From Jiangella anatolica (GTDB taxonomy: Bacteria; Actinomycetota; Actinomycetes; Jiangellales; Jiangellaceae): a stretch of DNA of 52,992 bases. The translations under genes were made by a program, and so were the position numbers. Below the pieces are notes generated by a model, which worked only from the letters and a program-made list of their open reading frames with translations, was not told the DNA's origin and ran no database searches. The stretch is from assembly GCF_003236295.1 (NCBI RefSeq), contig NZ_POTW01000041.1, forward strand, positions 1 through 52,992. The letters run 5' to 3'. Within the stretch, counting starts at the first letter, position 1; each line of letters starts with the position of its first letter. Positions 8,102 to 17,592 of the stretch are shown in pieces.

Positions 8102-9741
8102 GCAGCATCGTGAACGGTGCCGGCAAGGTCGTCGACTTCGTCGACCAGCGGATCACCGCGTCGAACTGGCTGAAGCGCAACATCCGCAAGGTCTTCCCCG
8201 ACCACTGGTCGTTCCTGCTCGGGGAGATCGCGCTGTTCAGCTTCATCATGATCCTGCTGTCCGGCGTGTTCCTGACGCTCTGGTTCAAGCCGAGCATGGC
8301 GCACATCGCCTACGAGGGCGCCTACCTCCCGATGCGCGATGTCGGCATGTCCGAGGCGTACGCGACGACGCTGGAGCTGTCGTTCGAGGTACGCGGCGGC
8401 CTGCTGATGCGTCAGGTCCACCACTGGGGCGCGCTGATCTTCCTGGCCGCGATGTCGGCGCACATGCTGCGGGTGTTCTTCACCGGCGCGTTCCGCAAGC
8501 CGCGTGAGATCAACTGGCTCATCGGCGTGACCCTGCTGGTCCTGGGCGTGGCGGCCGGCTTCACCGGCTACTCGCTCCCCGACGACCTGCTGTCGGGCAC
8601 GGGCCTGCGGATCATCGAGGGCGGCATGCTCGCCATCCCGATCATCGGCACCTACGCATCGTCGTTCCTGTTCGGCGGCGAGTATCCGGGCGACGACATC
8701 ATCGCGCGGCTCTATCCCATGCACATCCTGCTGATCCCGGGCCTCATCCTGGCGCTGGTCACCGCGCACCTGATGATCCTCTGGTACCAGAAGCACACGC
8801 ACTGGGGCGGCCCGGGCAAGACCAATCACAACGTCGCCGGGGCGCCGTTCTACCCGATCTACGTCGCCAAGGCCGGCGGTTTCCAGTTCATCGTCATGGG
8901 CGTCATCGTCCTGCTGGCCGCGACGATCCAGATCAACCCCGTCTGGCTGTGGGGTCCCTACGATCCATCCGTCGTGTCGGCCGGCACCCAGCCCGACTGG
9001 TACGTCGGCTTCCTCGACGGCGCCCTGCGCGTCATGCCTGCGTGGGAGTTCTACGTCTTCGATCACCCGGTCTCGCTGAGCGTGCTGATCCCGGCGATCC
9101 TCCTGCCCGGCATCATCCTGACGCCGCTCGCGCTCTACCCGTGGCTGGAGCAGAAGGCGACCGGCGACACCCGGGAGCACCACCTGCTGGACCGGCCGCG
9201 GAACGTGCCGGTGCGCACCGGCATCGGTGTCGCGTTCATCGTCTTCTACGTCCTGCTGTGGATCGCCGGCGGCAACGACTTCTTCGCGACGATCCTGGAG
9301 ATCCCGGTCAACTGGATCACCTGGTTCATCCGCATCGGGATCTTCGTACTACCACCACTGGCGTTCATCGCGACGAAGCGGATCTGCCTGGGTCTGCAGC
9401 GGCGCGATCGCGACAAGGTCATGCACGGCCGCGAGACCGGCATCGTCATGGTCAGCCCGGACGGCGAGTTCTCCGAGCTGCACGCCCCGCTGACGCAGTC
9501 GCAGGCCTACGAGCTGACCTGGCACGAGCGGCAGCTGCCGTCCGACCCGGGCCCGGCCACCGACGCCAACGGCATCCCGAACCCGAACTACCGCAGCAAG
9601 CGGGTCCAGGCACGCCTCTCCCGCTTCTACTTCGGCGACGTCGTGCAGAAGCCGACGGTGGAGGAGCTCGAGGCCGCGCACCACAACGGCCACGGCTCCG
9701 ACTCCGCCCACCGCGACGAGCTGCCGAGCGGCCAGCAGTAG
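8098..9741 (+). CDS. qcrB: Cytochrome b subunit of the bcc complex
   Basis: 547 aa, ATG overlapping the qcrA stop. It is a long actinobacterial cytochrome b with eight or more membrane helices. Heme ligands are in RQVHHWGALIFLAAMSAHM and in YPMHILLIPGLILALVTAHL. The quinol-site PEWY motif appears as PDWYVGF, the form seen in this phylum. The C-terminal 120 residues are hydrophilic and cytoplasmic. QcrB is the target of anti-tubercular Q203-type inhibitors in relatives. It ends the operon and is followed by a strong hairpin. Confidence 0.97.
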   Translation: MSSIVNGAGKVVDFVDQRITASNWLKRNIRKVFPDHWSFLLGEIALFSFIMILLSGVFLTLWFKPSMAHIAYEGAYLPMRDVGMSEAYATTLELSFEVRGGLLMRQVHHWGALIFLAAMSAHMLRVFFTGAFRKPREINWLIGVTLLVLGVAAGFTGYSLPDDLLSGTGLRIIEGGMLAIPIIGTYASSFLFGGEYPGDDIIARLYPMHILLIPGLILALVTAHLMILWYQKHTHWGGPGKTNHNVAGAPFYPIYVAKAGGFQFIVMGVIVLLAATIQINPVWLWGPYDPSVVSAGTQPDWYVGFLDGALRVMPAWEFYVFDHPVSLSVLIPAILLPGIILTPLALYPWLEQKATGDTREHHLLDRPRNVPVRTGIGVAFIVFYVLLWIAGGNDFFATILEIPVNWITWFIRIGIFVLPPLAFIATKRICLGLQRRDRDKVMHGRETGIVMVSPDGEFSELHAPLTQSQAYELTWHERQLPSDPGPATDANGIPNPNYRSKRVQARLSRFYFGDVVQKPTVEELEAAHHNGHGSDSAHRDELPSGQQ

Positions 9742-9762
9742 CCGGAGTCAGCGCTTCACCGG

Positions 9763-9799
9763 TGCGCCCGGGCTCGTCCACACGGACGGCCCGGGCGCA
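9763..9799. terminator. Bidirectional terminator hairpin after qcrB
   Basis: A perfect 11-bp inverted repeat: TGCGCCCGGGC (9763-9773) and GCCCGGGCGCA (9789-9799) with a 15-nt loop. It lies between the convergent qcrB and the 556-aa gene, so it can serve both. No long T run follows, which is common in actinomycetes. Confidence 0.8.
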
Positions 9800-9814
9800 T
9801 TGCGTTGCACCCCG

Positions 9815-11485
9815 TCACACCGGCGGATCCTGGATGATCGCGGGAGCACTCGAGGAGAACGCGGCGGCGTGGTCGGCTCGGGTGCCGACGCTCGTCCGAG
9901 CCCGCAGCCACAGGCCCGACCAGCTGAGCTCGATGCCGTGGGTGGACCGGCGCACGCCGGCCGAGGACGGTGGCCGCCACCGTTCGTCGACGCGAGCGAG
10001 CTCGAACGTGCCTGCCACGAACGCCTGACCCACCGACGCGAGGTCGAGGTCCACCGGCCGGTCGGCGGCCAGCAGGACGATGTCGACGGCCACACGGTGG
10101 CCGTCGCGCCGGAGGCGTCCCCTTGGTTTCGTGTGGCCGAACGCGGCGTCCACCACGCCGATCGTGCACTCCACTCCCCCGGTGACCACGCTGACCGGCG
10201 CGTCGAGCCCGAACTCGTCGCCGTCGCCGGCCGTCCGCTCGCCCACCCGCACCACCGCGTCGGCGGCGCCGGCGAAGTCCAGCGAGACCACGAGCGACGT
10301 CGCCGCGACCGGCGCACCTCGGGCCAGCATGTCCAGATGCAGATGACGGTCGCCGCCGGGCGAGGCGAACCCGACGACCCACAGCGCGGCCTTGCCGTCC
10401 TGCACCGAGGAGAACGAACCCGAGGCGAAGTCGGCGCCATCCTTCAGCACCCTGAGCCGCACGCACCGCGCCGGCCGGCGCCAGGGCCGGTCGCCCGGCG
10501 CCACCCACTGGCCCAGCAGGTTGCGGCGCTGCAGCCAGGTGTCGGCCTGGTTGATCGTCCCCAGTGCCAGCACCGGGTCCAGCCACGTCGTTCCGACGAT
10601 CTCGCCCACGACAGCGGCGCCCCGCTGCTCGACGGCGGCGTGCGCGGTGTCGCCGCGGGCGAACAGCTCGCGACGCAGCGACCCGGCCGGGACGCTGGTG
10701 AAGCCGGCCACGTACCGGGCGGGCACGGACGGCTCGAGCACCGCCGGCCAGACCAGCTCGACGTCGGGGCGCGGCTCGAACGAGCCGAACGGCTCGGCGT
10801 CGTCCAGCGCGGTGCGCAGGAACGTCAGCAGCCACGGGTTGTCCGCGGTGTCGTCGCCGTAGGTGCGCGACATCGGCCCGGCCAGCTGGCCGGACGGCGC
10901 GTGCCAGCGGGCGGCCAGATGCCGCCAGGCGATGTCGCACAGCCGTTCGGCGGTCGCGCGGACCTCGTCGTCGTCGATGTACTGGCCGATCGCGGTGATG
11001 GCCTGCGTGGTGATGGTCCAGTAGGTCGGGCTGTTGTACTCCACGAGGCTGCCCGTGGCCTCGAGATTCGCGGCGAAGCGCCGCAGCCGGTCCCGCGCGT
11101 ACCCGGCGAGGTCCGCGTCACCCAGGAGCCGGCCGGCGGCCAGCGTCACGAACGTGCCCTTGGCCGCGATGTTGGTGTAGTCCATCGAGACGTCGCGCCG
11201 GGCGACCGACCGCGCCGCATGCCGCAGGGCGGCGCCCATGGCCTCGGCGACGGCCGGGTCCAGTGCGCTCCGGTGTCGCAGCAGGACCATGGCGAGCGTC
11301 CGGCCGTTGAAGTCGGCCTGGTTCCGGTCCGGCGGCCGCATGTCGGCGAGTGGCTCCTCGGCGTAGTAGCTCCACAGCCCGTACGTGTCCGAGCGCGGAT
11401 CGGTGTCCTGGTCCGCGACGCACCGCAGCAGGACCCTGCCGTGCGCCCGCCCGTGCCGTGCGCCCCGCGCCGTGCGCCCGCCCAT
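9815..11485 (-). CDS. Uncharacterised protein, predicted helical barrel plus β-rich C-terminus
   Basis: 556 aa if started at ATG 11485; the true start is uncertain because the 5' end lies inside a GC-rich 31-bp repeat array. Residues from about 35 onwards look like a helical-repeat (α/α) fold: QADFNGRTLAMVLLRHRSAL, DYTNIAAKGTFVTLAAGRLL, EYNSPTYWTITTQAI. The second half is β-rich with many WxxR/VxLRV strands, as in polysaccharide-lyase-like proteins. No signal peptide is seen. I recognise the pattern only as an actinobacterial hypothetical; a carbohydrate-active role is a weak guess. The first 16 residues (RTARGARHGRAHG-like) are probably repeat-derived rather than family sequence. Downstream of DUF4192 on the same strand. 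Confidence 0.7.
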   Translation of the reverse strand: MGGRTARGARHGRAHGRVLLRCVADQDTDPRSDTYGLWSYYAEEPLADMRPPDRNQADFNGRTLAMVLLRHRSALDPAVAEAMGAALRHAARSVARRDVSMDYTNIAAKGTFVTLAAGRLLGDADLAGYARDRLRRFAANLEATGSLVEYNSPTYWTITTQAITAIGQYIDDDEVRATAERLCDIAWRHLAARWHAPSGQLAGPMSRTYGDDTADNPWLLTFLRTALDDAEPFGSFEPRPDVELVWPAVLEPSVPARYVAGFTSVPAGSLRRELFARGDTAHAAVEQRGAAVVGEIVGTTWLDPVLALGTINQADTWLQRRNLLGQWVAPGDRPWRRPARCVRLRVLKDGADFASGSFSSVQDGKAALWVVGFASPGGDRHLHLDMLARGAPVAATSLVVSLDFAGAADAVVRVGERTAGDGDEFGLDAPVSVVTGGVECTIGVVDAAFGHTKPRGRLRRDGHRVAVDIVLLAADRPVDLDLASVGQAFVAGTFELARVDERWRPPSSAGVRRSTHGIELSWSGLWLRARTSVGTRADHAAAFSSSAPAIIQDPPV

Positions 11486-11601
11486 GCCGTGCGCCCGCCC
11501 GTCTGACCCGCGCCGTGCGCCCGCCCATGCCGTGCGCCTCGCGCCGTGGTTCCGCCCATGCCGTGCGCCCCGCGCCGCGGTTCCGCCCGTGCGCCCCGCG
11601 T
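11438..11601. repeat. 31-bp composite tandem repeat array
   Basis: A 17-nt element (GCCGTGCGCCCGCCCAT or -GT) alternates with a 14-nt element (GCCGTGCGCCCCGC). Together they make a 31-bp period: 17-nt elements start at 11438, 11469, 11512, 11543 and 11574, so one step is 43 instead of 31. It spans the start of the 556-aa gene and fills the gap to the DUF4192 stop at 11608. It is not protein-like in any frame. Confidence 0.85.
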
Positions 11602-11607
11602 GTTGAT

Positions 11608-12828
11608 CTAAGGCGTCCCAGCCGCGCTCACCTCCTTCCGTGCCCGGTCTGCCGCCGCGAGGGCCTGGCGGGTCATGGCGGTGATGTGCGCCGGACTCAC
11701 CTGGCCGTCGAGGCAGGCGCGCAGCAGGAGGCCCAGCGTGTGCCCGGGATCGGTGTCCAGAACCCGGTCCAGCGCGACGTTCGCCAGGGCGCCGTCGCCT
11801 TGCTGGTAGGCGATCCACGCCACGAGGCTGCAGATGCCCGCCGACCGCGCGTCAGGCGTACGCCGGGCCGCGGCGGTCAGCAGTTCCAGCCAGGCCACCG
11901 GATCAGCACCCTCGAGCGCGATGAACCGGTCGCGCAGCTGCAGGTCCGCCGCACCCAGGCTCACCCGGGCGACCTCGTCGTCGGTCAGCTCCAGCCGGCC
12001 GTCGGCGGACCGCGCCAGCAGCAGCCGCACGAGGGTCAGCGTCCGGCCGCGGACCGCATCGCCGCCGTCGGCCAGCATCTCGGCCGCCAGGTCGCGGTCG
12101 ACCCGTTCGAAGAGGCGGCGCAGCACCGCCGCGTCCTTGCCGACCGGCCCCCGCACGGCGCCCTCGAGCTCGAGCCGCGACGCCAGCGTCCGCCGTCCGT
12201 GCAGCGCCGCCCGTGTCGCCACCTCAGCCGCGGCACCGGCGTCGGAACCGGGCACCGGGACGCCGTCAGCGGGACAACAACCCGGGTGGTCGCAGTCGTA
12301 GGTCCACCATCGTCCGTGGTCGACGTACGCCGTCCCGGCGACTGCGATGTGGCGGCTGGCCAGCTCCCTGGCGATGTGCTCGATCATCGCCGCATACGGC
12401 AACTCGCCCCGGCGACCGCCGGACGCCGCCGGCACGCGTTCCTCACCCGGCGGCCCACCGTCGCCGGCCGGGGTGCCACCCGGGGCAGCCCGCGCTCCAC
12501 GTGGACCCGGACCCAGGCCTCCCGCGCCCGGTGGCGCTCCTCCCCCGCCCGCTGGCGCGCCGCCGCTGCCGTAACAGACGAGGATGACGCTGTCGGGCTG
12601 GCCCTGCTCGACGATCGTCGCCAGCTCCGCCGCGTAGCGCTGCTGGTCCTCCCGGGCGGCGGGCAGATCGAGCCGCAGCAGCGTGCCCGTGCGCTGCCGC
12701 TTCCGGTCGACGTGGATGACCACCATGCTGGCGTACGGATGGAAGCCGACGAGGTGCGGGATCGCCGCCAGGAGTTCGCCCGGGCCACCTGCGATCGCCG
12801 CGTGGCTGTGGTGTTCGCGTATCTTCAT
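11608..12828 (-). CDS. DUF4192 family protein
   Basis: 406 aa from ATG 12828. The N-terminal half has the DUF4192 pattern: FHPYASMVVIHVD, RLDLPAARE, SVILVCYG and later GRWWTYDCDHPGCCPADGVPV, where the Cys/His cluster is conserved in the family. The C-terminal half is helical and ends in the DGALANVALDRVLDTDPGHTLGLLL repeat-like helices typical of these proteins. About 50 residues of Gly/Pro-rich low complexity (after the VCYG strand) interrupt the conserved core and may be a local expansion. The family is restricted to actinobacteria and has no known activity. Divergent from the EamA gene across two DnaA boxes. Confidence 0.85.
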   Translation of the reverse strand: MKIREHHSHAAIAGGPGELLAAIPHLVGFHPYASMVVIHVDRKRQRTGTLLRLDLPAAREDQQRYAAELATIVEQGQPDSVILVCYGSGGAPAGGGGAPPGAGGLGPGPRGARAAPGGTPAGDGGPPGEERVPAASGGRRGELPYAAMIEHIARELASRHIAVAGTAYVDHGRWWTYDCDHPGCCPADGVPVPGSDAGAAAEVATRAALHGRRTLASRLELEGAVRGPVGKDAAVLRRLFERVDRDLAAEMLADGGDAVRGRTLTLVRLLLARSADGRLELTDDEVARVSLGAADLQLRDRFIALEGADPVAWLELLTAAARRTPDARSAGICSLVAWIAYQQGDGALANVALDRVLDTDPGHTLGLLLRACLDGQVSPAHITAMTRQALAAADRARKEVSAAGTP

Positions 12829-12880
12829 GACGGCGACATTCCCCCGCCCGGCCCTTCGGCTCAACCGCCGATCGCCGAAA

Positions 12881-12918
12881 TGTGGACAACTGCCGCTGCG
12901 AGAATTGCTTGTGGACAA
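12881..12918. promoter_or_regulatory. Pair of perfect DnaA boxes
   Basis: TGTGGACAA occurs at 12881-12889 and again at 12910-12918, both exact reverse complements of the DnaA box TTGTCCACA preferred in high-GC actinobacteria. The centres are 29 bp apart and the boxes share orientation. They sit in the short region between the divergent DUF4192 and EamA genes, 42 bp before the EamA start. Confidence 0.55.
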
Positions 12919-12959
12919 CCGCGTTCCGATGGGGCGCGCGAGGGTCGAGGAGGGCCGCT

Positions 12960-14006
12960 GTGTCCCGTCGAGGATGGATGCTCTTCGTCGCGCTGGGGAT
13001 CATCTGGGGAATCCCCTACATGCTCATCAAGGTCGCCGTCGAAGAGCTGACGCCGGCCTCGATCGTGCTGGGGCGGACGGCGATCGGTGCGGCGCTGCTG
13101 CTGCCGCTGGCGGCGCGGAAGGGCTATCTGCGACCGCTGCTGCCGCACTGGCGGCCGCTGCTGGCGTTCACGCTCGTCGAGGTCTGCATCCCGTGGTATC
13201 TGCTGGGGTACGCCGAGCAGGAGCTGTCCAGCTCGCTCACCGGCCTGCTCGTCGCCGCGGTCCCGCTGGTCGGCGCGGTGCTGGTGTGGCTGATGGGGAC
13301 CGAACGGCCGGGCGGGCGGCGGCTTGCCGGCCTGCTGGTCGGGTTCGCCGGCGTCGCGGCGCTGGTCGGCTTCGACGTGGAGGCGAGCAGCCCCACGCCG
13401 GTGCTCGCGGTCGCGGGTACGGCGGTCTGCTACGCCGTCGGCCCGATCATCCTGGCGCGGTGGCTGTCGCAGCTGCCGGGACTCGGCGTGATGGCGGCGT
13501 CGCTGACGGCGTCGGCGGTCCTGTACCTGCCCCTCGGCCTCGCGCAGTGGCCGGGCGAGGCGCTGTCCGGCGAGGTGTGGCTGAGCGTCACCGGCCTCGG
13601 CCTCGTGTGCACGGTGGCGGCGTTCCTGGTGTTCTTCGCGCTTGTCGCCGAGGTCGGGCCGAGCCGGGCGACCGTCATCACCTACGTCAACCCGGCGGTC
13701 GCGCTGCTGCTCGGTGTGGCGGTGCTGGACGAGCGGATCACCGTGTTCACCGGGCTCGGATTCGGTCTCATCCTCGTCGGCTCGGTGCTGGCGACCTCGA
13801 GGGACAAGGTGCCGGACGCGGTGCCGGCGATCGCGGCGGCCGGACAGGTCGCCGAGCCGGTGGAGGCGACCGATCGGGAGGCGGCCTCGGCGCCGGGACG
13901 GACGGTGGGATCGGCGAACGGATCGACGGCGGGCCGGGCGGCGCCGCACCGGGATGCGCTCGACGTCACGTGCGACGACATCGCCCGGCCCGTGCCGGAA
14001 CCCTGA
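12960..14006 (+). CDS. EamA/DMT-family transporter
   Basis: 348 aa from GTG 12960; GAGGAGG at 12947-12953 is six nucleotides upstream. Ten hydrophobic helices occupy residues 1-285 in the two-fold EamA repeat: the first half opens with LFVALGIIWGIPYMLIKVAV and the second includes ITYVNPAVALLLGVAVLDE, a hallmark of the second EamA domain. These proteins export amino acids or other metabolites using proton coupling; the substrate is unknown. The last 60 residues are a hydrophilic, Ala/Glu/Thr-rich cytoplasmic tail not usual for the family. Convergent with the 68-aa gene. Confidence 0.9.
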   Translation: MSRRGWMLFVALGIIWGIPYMLIKVAVEELTPASIVLGRTAIGAALLLPLAARKGYLRPLLPHWRPLLAFTLVEVCIPWYLLGYAEQELSSSLTGLLVAAVPLVGAVLVWLMGTERPGGRRLAGLLVGFAGVAALVGFDVEASSPTPVLAVAGTAVCYAVGPIILARWLSQLPGLGVMAASLTASAVLYLPLGLAQWPGEALSGEVWLSVTGLGLVCTVAAFLVFFALVAEVGPSRATVITYVNPAVALLLGVAVLDERITVFTGLGFGLILVGSVLATSRDKVPDAVPAIAAAGQVAEPVEATDREAASAPGRTVGSANGSTAGRAAPHRDALDVTCDDIARPVPEP

Positions 14007-14049
14007 GCCGCCGCCGACGCCCCAGGTGACGGCGGACCGCCGCGATGAC

Positions 14050-14102
14050 GGTGTGAGATCCCTGTCGCCCCCACGACAGCGCTGCCGCAGCGATCCCACA
14101 CC
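14050..14102. terminator. Nested terminator hairpin after the EamA gene
   Basis: The outer arms GGTGTGAGATC (14050-14060) and GATCCCACACC (14092-14102) pair with one mismatch. An inner hairpin, CTGTCG (14062-14067) with CGACAG (14074-14079), lies within them. The element is between two convergent genes and could terminate both. Confidence 0.6.
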
Positions 14103-14129
14103 GACGCCGGCCGAGTCGCCAGCGGTGGG

Positions 14130-14336
14130 TCAGCCGCGGTGCTCGCCGGCCGCGGCGAGGCGCGAGTCGTCGTCGCGGGTTCTCATGAGGAGGAGGCGTT
14201 CGTCGAGACAGCGGTCGATCGACTCGGTGGTCTGCAGGAGGTCCGCCGGGTCGTCGCAGTTGTCGCGGCGTTCGATCAGGGCACGCAGGGCGTCGTCCAC
14301 ACGGCGGAGCTTCGCCGTCAGAGGCTGGGTCAACAT
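14130..14336 (-). CDS. Small helical protein, unknown function
   Basis: 68 aa from ATG 14336. A near-perfect GGAGGAGG Shine-Dalgarno about 6 nt upstream is the best argument that it is real. The protein is predicted to be two amphipathic helices: TAKLRRVDDALRALIERRDN and DLLQTTESIDRCLDERLLLM. There is no signal peptide, membrane helix or metal motif. It lies between the EamA gene (convergent) and ctaF (same strand, 164 bp away beyond a terminator-like hairpin). I do not recognise the family. Confidence 0.7.
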   Translation of the reverse strand: MLTQPLTAKLRRVDDALRALIERRDNCDDPADLLQTTESIDRCLDERLLLMRTRDDDSRLAAAGEHRG

Positions 14337-14426
14337 CGCGGCCTCCTCCGAGGGTCAGGCGGCTGACATCAACAGACGTAACCCGTAGCGGGCGCGGCCA
14401 AACCTCACAACCGGAGAAACAGCAAC

Positions 14427-14462
14427 GGCTCCGGCGGGACGACGGACCGTCCCACTGGAGCC
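14427..14462 (-). terminator. Hairpin downstream of ctaCDF
   Basis: The outer stem is GGCTCC (14427-14432) with GGAGCC (14457-14462). The inner stem is GGGACG (14436-14441) with CGTCCC (14448-14453). It lies about 40 bp past the ctaF stop at 14500 and is a likely terminator for the ctaC-ctaD-ctaF operon. Confidence 0.6.
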
Positions 14463-14499
14463 GGAGCCGGGCCCGAAGCCGGAGCCCGAAGCAAGAGCC

Positions 14500-14892
14500 T
14501 CAGTGGGCGTACTCGCCCCGGTAGTACTCGAACACCCAGCCGATCGCGGCCATGGCAGCCAGCGCGACCCCGATGATGAAGATGAACCAGGCGAACACGA
14601 GCCCGATGAACACCACCGCGACAGCGCCCGCGGCGGCCAGCGGCCACCACGAGTGCGGGCTGTAGAAGCCGTACTCGCCGGCCAGCTCCTCGACCTCGCC
14701 GTCGCGGTCCTCGGGACGAGGTGCGATGCGCCGCGACAGCAACAGGAAGTAGAACGCCACCATCGCGCCGAGGCCGAACGTCAGCACCAGCGCCGTGGTG
14801 CCGGTCGGGTCCTCGGACATGAACCAGTAGACCGGGGTGACCACCGCGAAGAAGACCGTCACGATGGCGAAGATCAGGCCTTCGATCTTCAC
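14500..14892 (-). CDS. ctaF: Actinobacterial cytochrome c oxidase subunit IV
   Basis: 130 aa from GTG 14892, which overlaps the ctaD stop (GTGA). Four hydrophobic helices are visible in two pairs: [22 protein letters not shown] with [21 protein letters not shown], then the two C-terminal helices [20 protein letters not shown] and [18 protein letters not shown]. The loop motif [14 protein letters not shown] is diagnostic of CtaF, the small fourth subunit found only in actinobacteria and needed for aa3 oxidase assembly or stability. Last gene of ctaC-ctaD-ctaF. Confidence 0.95.
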   Translation of the reverse strand: MKIEGLIFAIVTVFFAVVTPVYWFMSEDPTGTTALVLTFGLGAMVAFYFLLLSRRIAPRPEDRDGEVEELAGEYGFYSPHSWWPLAAAGAVAVVFIGLVFAWFIFIIGVALAAMAAIGWVFEYYRGEYAH

Positions 14893-16610
14893 TTGGTGTC
14901 CTCCTCGATGTCAGGCGGGCCGAGTGTCTGAGTGAGCGGCCCGGCATGCGCCGGCTTCTTCTGCGCGAGGCTTGCCACCTCGGGGTACTTGAGGTCGAAC
15001 GCCGGCCGCTCACTGCGCACCCGCGGCAGCGACGTGAAGTTGTGCCGCGGGGGCGGGCAGGACGTCGCCCACTCCAGCGAGTTGCCGAAGCCCCACGGGT
15101 CGTCGACCTCGACCTTGGGGGCCAGTCGCGTCTGCCAGACGTTCCACAGGAACGGCAGCGTGGACGCGGCGAGGACGAACGCGAACACCGACGAGAACTG
15201 GTTGAGGAACGTGAACCCGTCGGAGGCGTCGTAGTCGGAGTACCGACGGGGGAAGCCCTCGACGCCCAGCCAGTGCTGCACCATGAACGTGCCGTGGAAG
15301 CCGATGAACAGCAGCCAGAAATGCAGCTTGCCGAGGCTCTCGTTCAGCATGCGCCCGGTGAACTTCGGCCACCAGAAGTAGAAGCCGGAGAACATCGCGA
15401 ACACGACCGTGCCGAACACGACGTAGTGGAAGTGGGCGACGACGAAGTAGGAGTCGGAGACCTGGAAGTCCAGCGGCGGCGAGGCCAGGATGATGCCGGT
15501 CAGACCGCCGAACAGGAACGTCACGAGGAAGCCGATCGCGAACAGCATCGGTGTCTCGAACGTGATCGAGCCACGCCACATCGTGCCGATCCAGGCGAAG
15601 AACTTCAGACCCGTCGGGATCGCGATCAGCATGGTCATCGCCGCGAAGAACGGTAGGTTGACCGCCCCGGTGACGAACATGTGGTGTGCCCACACCGCGA
15701 CGGAAAGACCCGCGATGGACAGCGTCGCGAACACCAGCCCCTTGTAGCCGAACAGGGGTTTCCGGCTGAACACCGGTATCACTTCCGTGATGATGCCGAA
15801 GAACGGCAACGCGATGATGTACACCTCGGGATGGCCGAAGAACCAGAACAGGTGTTGCCAGAGGACGGCGCCACCCGCGGTTGGATCGTAGATGTGGGTG
15901 CCGAGGTTCCGGTCGGCGAACATCGCGAACAGCGCGGCCGCGAGCAGCGGGAACGCGATCAGCACGAGGATGCTGGTGATCAGGATGTTCCAGGTGAAGA
16001 TCGGCATCCGGAACATCGTGATGCCGGGCGCCCGCATGCAGACGGTCGTCGTGATGAAGTTGACGGCGCCGAAGATGGTGCCGAAACCGCTCATCGCCAG
16101 GCCGGCGACCCACAGGTCACCACCGACGTTCGGACTGTAGACGGTGTTGTGCAGCGGCGCGTAGGCGAACCAGCCGAAGTCGGCGGCGCCGCCCGGCGTG
16201 ATGAAGCCGGCGCAGACGATCAGCCCGCCGAACAGGAACAGGTAGAAGCTGAACATGTTCAGCCGCGGGAACGCGACGTCGGGCGCGCCGATCTGCAACG
16301 GCACGATGATGTTGCCGAAGCCGATGAACAGCGGTGTCGCGAACAGCAGCAGCATGATCGTGCCGTGCATGGTGAACAGCTGGTTGTACATCTCGTCGCT
16401 GACCACCTGGCGGCCGGGCGAGAACAGCTCGGCCCGGATGAACAGCGCCAGCACGCCGCCGAACAGGAAAAACCCGAACGACGCGATCAGGTACATGTAG
16501 CCGATGATCTTGTGATCGGTGGAGGTCATCCACCGGACGACCACGTTGCCCTTGCGCTTCGGCCGGGCGATGGCGCTGGCCGCCGCGGTGCGCTCCAGAT
16601 ATGTCGTCAC
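14889..16610 (-). CDS. ctaD: Cytochrome c oxidase subunit I
   Basis: 573 aa from GTG 16610, overlapping the ctaC stop (GTGA). Twelve-helix heme-copper oxidase core that reduces O2 to water. Key features are present: [10 protein letters not shown] with a heme a ligand, [17 protein letters not shown] holding the Cu-B His and its cross-linked Tyr, WAHHMFVTG with two more Cu-B His, and [14 protein letters not shown] with the heme a3 and heme a His. The length is normal for actinobacterial CtaD. It works with CtaC, CtaE and CtaF and receives electrons from QcrC. Confidence 0.98.
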   Translation of the reverse strand: MTTYLERTAAASAIARPKRKGNVVVRWMTSTDHKIIGYMYLIASFGFFLFGGVLALFIRAELFSPGRQVVSDEMYNQLFTMHGTIMLLLFATPLFIGFGNIIVPLQIGAPDVAFPRLNMFSFYLFLFGGLIVCAGFITPGGAADFGWFAYAPLHNTVYSPNVGGDLWVAGLAMSGFGTIFGAVNFITTTVCMRAPGITMFRMPIFTWNILITSILVLIAFPLLAAALFAMFADRNLGTHIYDPTAGGAVLWQHLFWFFGHPEVYIIALPFFGIITEVIPVFSRKPLFGYKGLVFATLSIAGLSVAVWAHHMFVTGAVNLPFFAAMTMLIAIPTGLKFFAWIGTMWRGSITFETPMLFAIGFLVTFLFGGLTGIILASPPLDFQVSDSYFVVAHFHYVVFGTVVFAMFSGFYFWWPKFTGRMLNESLGKLHFWLLFIGFHGTFMVQHWLGVEGFPRRYSDYDASDGFTFLNQFSSVFAFVLAASTLPFLWNVWQTRLAPKVEVDDPWGFGNSLEWATSCPPPRHNFTSLPRVRSERPAFDLKYPEVASLAQKKPAHAGPLTQTLGPPDIEEDTK

Positions 16611-17461
16611 TCGTGGCCACCCCCCGTGTTCTCCTCGTCGAGCACCTCGTCGTCGTAGGCGCCACGGATCGGCGGCTCGATGATCCCCTCCTGGCCGGCC
16701 TCGCGCAGGTCGGCGATGTGGTCCTGGTACTCCTGCTCGGAGACGACCTCGACGTCGAACAGCATGGACTGGTGGTAGGCGCCGCACAGCTCGGCGCAGC
16801 GGCCCACGTACGAGCCCTCGCGGTCCGGCGTCACCTGGAACGCGTTCGGGTGGCCCGGGATGACGTCCATCTTCATGTAGAACGCCGGGATCCAGAACGA
16901 GTGGATGACGTCGGGCGACTCGAGGTCGAAGCGGACGGTCTGGCCGATCGGCAGGTACAGCGTGGGCCGGTCGTTGATGGTGCCGATGTCGTGCACGTCC
17001 TCGTCCATGTAGTTGAACGTCCAGGACCACTGCTGGCCGATGACGTTGACGACGAGGTCGGGCTCGGCCGACGTGTCGGTGATCTGCTCCTGGTGGTCCG
17101 CGGTGAACCAGAACAGCGGGACCAGCACGAACAGCGGCGCGACCGTGTACAGGAACTCGATCGGGATGTTGAACCGGGTCTGCTTCGGCAGCTCGTCGTC
17201 GCGCCGGCGGTAGGCGATGACCGCCCAGATGATCAGGCCCCAGACCAGGACGCCGACGGCGAACGCGGCGATCCACGAGCCGATCCACAGGTTGCCGATC
17301 AGCGACGTCTCCTCCGTGGCCGGCTCGGGGAGCGCCAGCCGCGACCACTCGTCGCGCTGCTGTGCCGAGCAACCACCCAGCACGAACACCGTGCCGAGGA
17401 GGAGAACGGCGGCGGTCGTGACCCGGCGTCGCGCCGAGCGGACCCTGCCAGACTGACTCAC
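16607..17461 (-). CDS. ctaC: Cytochrome c oxidase subunit II (lipoprotein)
   Basis: 284 aa from GTG 17461, with GAGAAGGG upstream. A Sec lipoprotein signal ends at LGGC (Cys31), so the mature N-terminus is probably lipidated. Two membrane helices follow ([21 protein letters not shown] and [18 protein letters not shown]). The extracellular cupredoxin domain carries the binuclear Cu-A site CAELCGAYH (C222, C226, H230) and further ligands in VIHSFWIP. It takes electrons from QcrC. First gene of ctaC-ctaD-ctaF and divergent from the cysteine desulfurase gene. Confidence 0.97.
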   Translation of the reverse strand: MSQSGRVRSARRRVTTAAVLLLGTVFVLGGCSAQQRDEWSRLALPEPATEETSLIGNLWIGSWIAAFAVGVLVWGLIIWAVIAYRRRDDELPKQTRFNIPIEFLYTVAPLFVLVPLFWFTADHQEQITDTSAEPDLVVNVIGQQWSWTFNYMDEDVHDIGTINDRPTLYLPIGQTVRFDLESPDVIHSFWIPAFYMKMDVIPGHPNAFQVTPDREGSYVGRCAELCGAYHQSMLFDVEVVSEQEYQDHIADLREAGQEGIIEPPIRGAYDDEVLDEENTGGGHE

Positions 17462-17592
17462 GTGGCGCCCTTCTCTTTCGACCCGCTCGCCAGGGCGGGC
17501 GGATTGGCAACCGGCACCATGGCGAGAGCAAACTTCTCCTGTCGCGCCCAACCCTAGCGGTTGCCCTTCGGCAGGAATCCGGGAGGTACACG

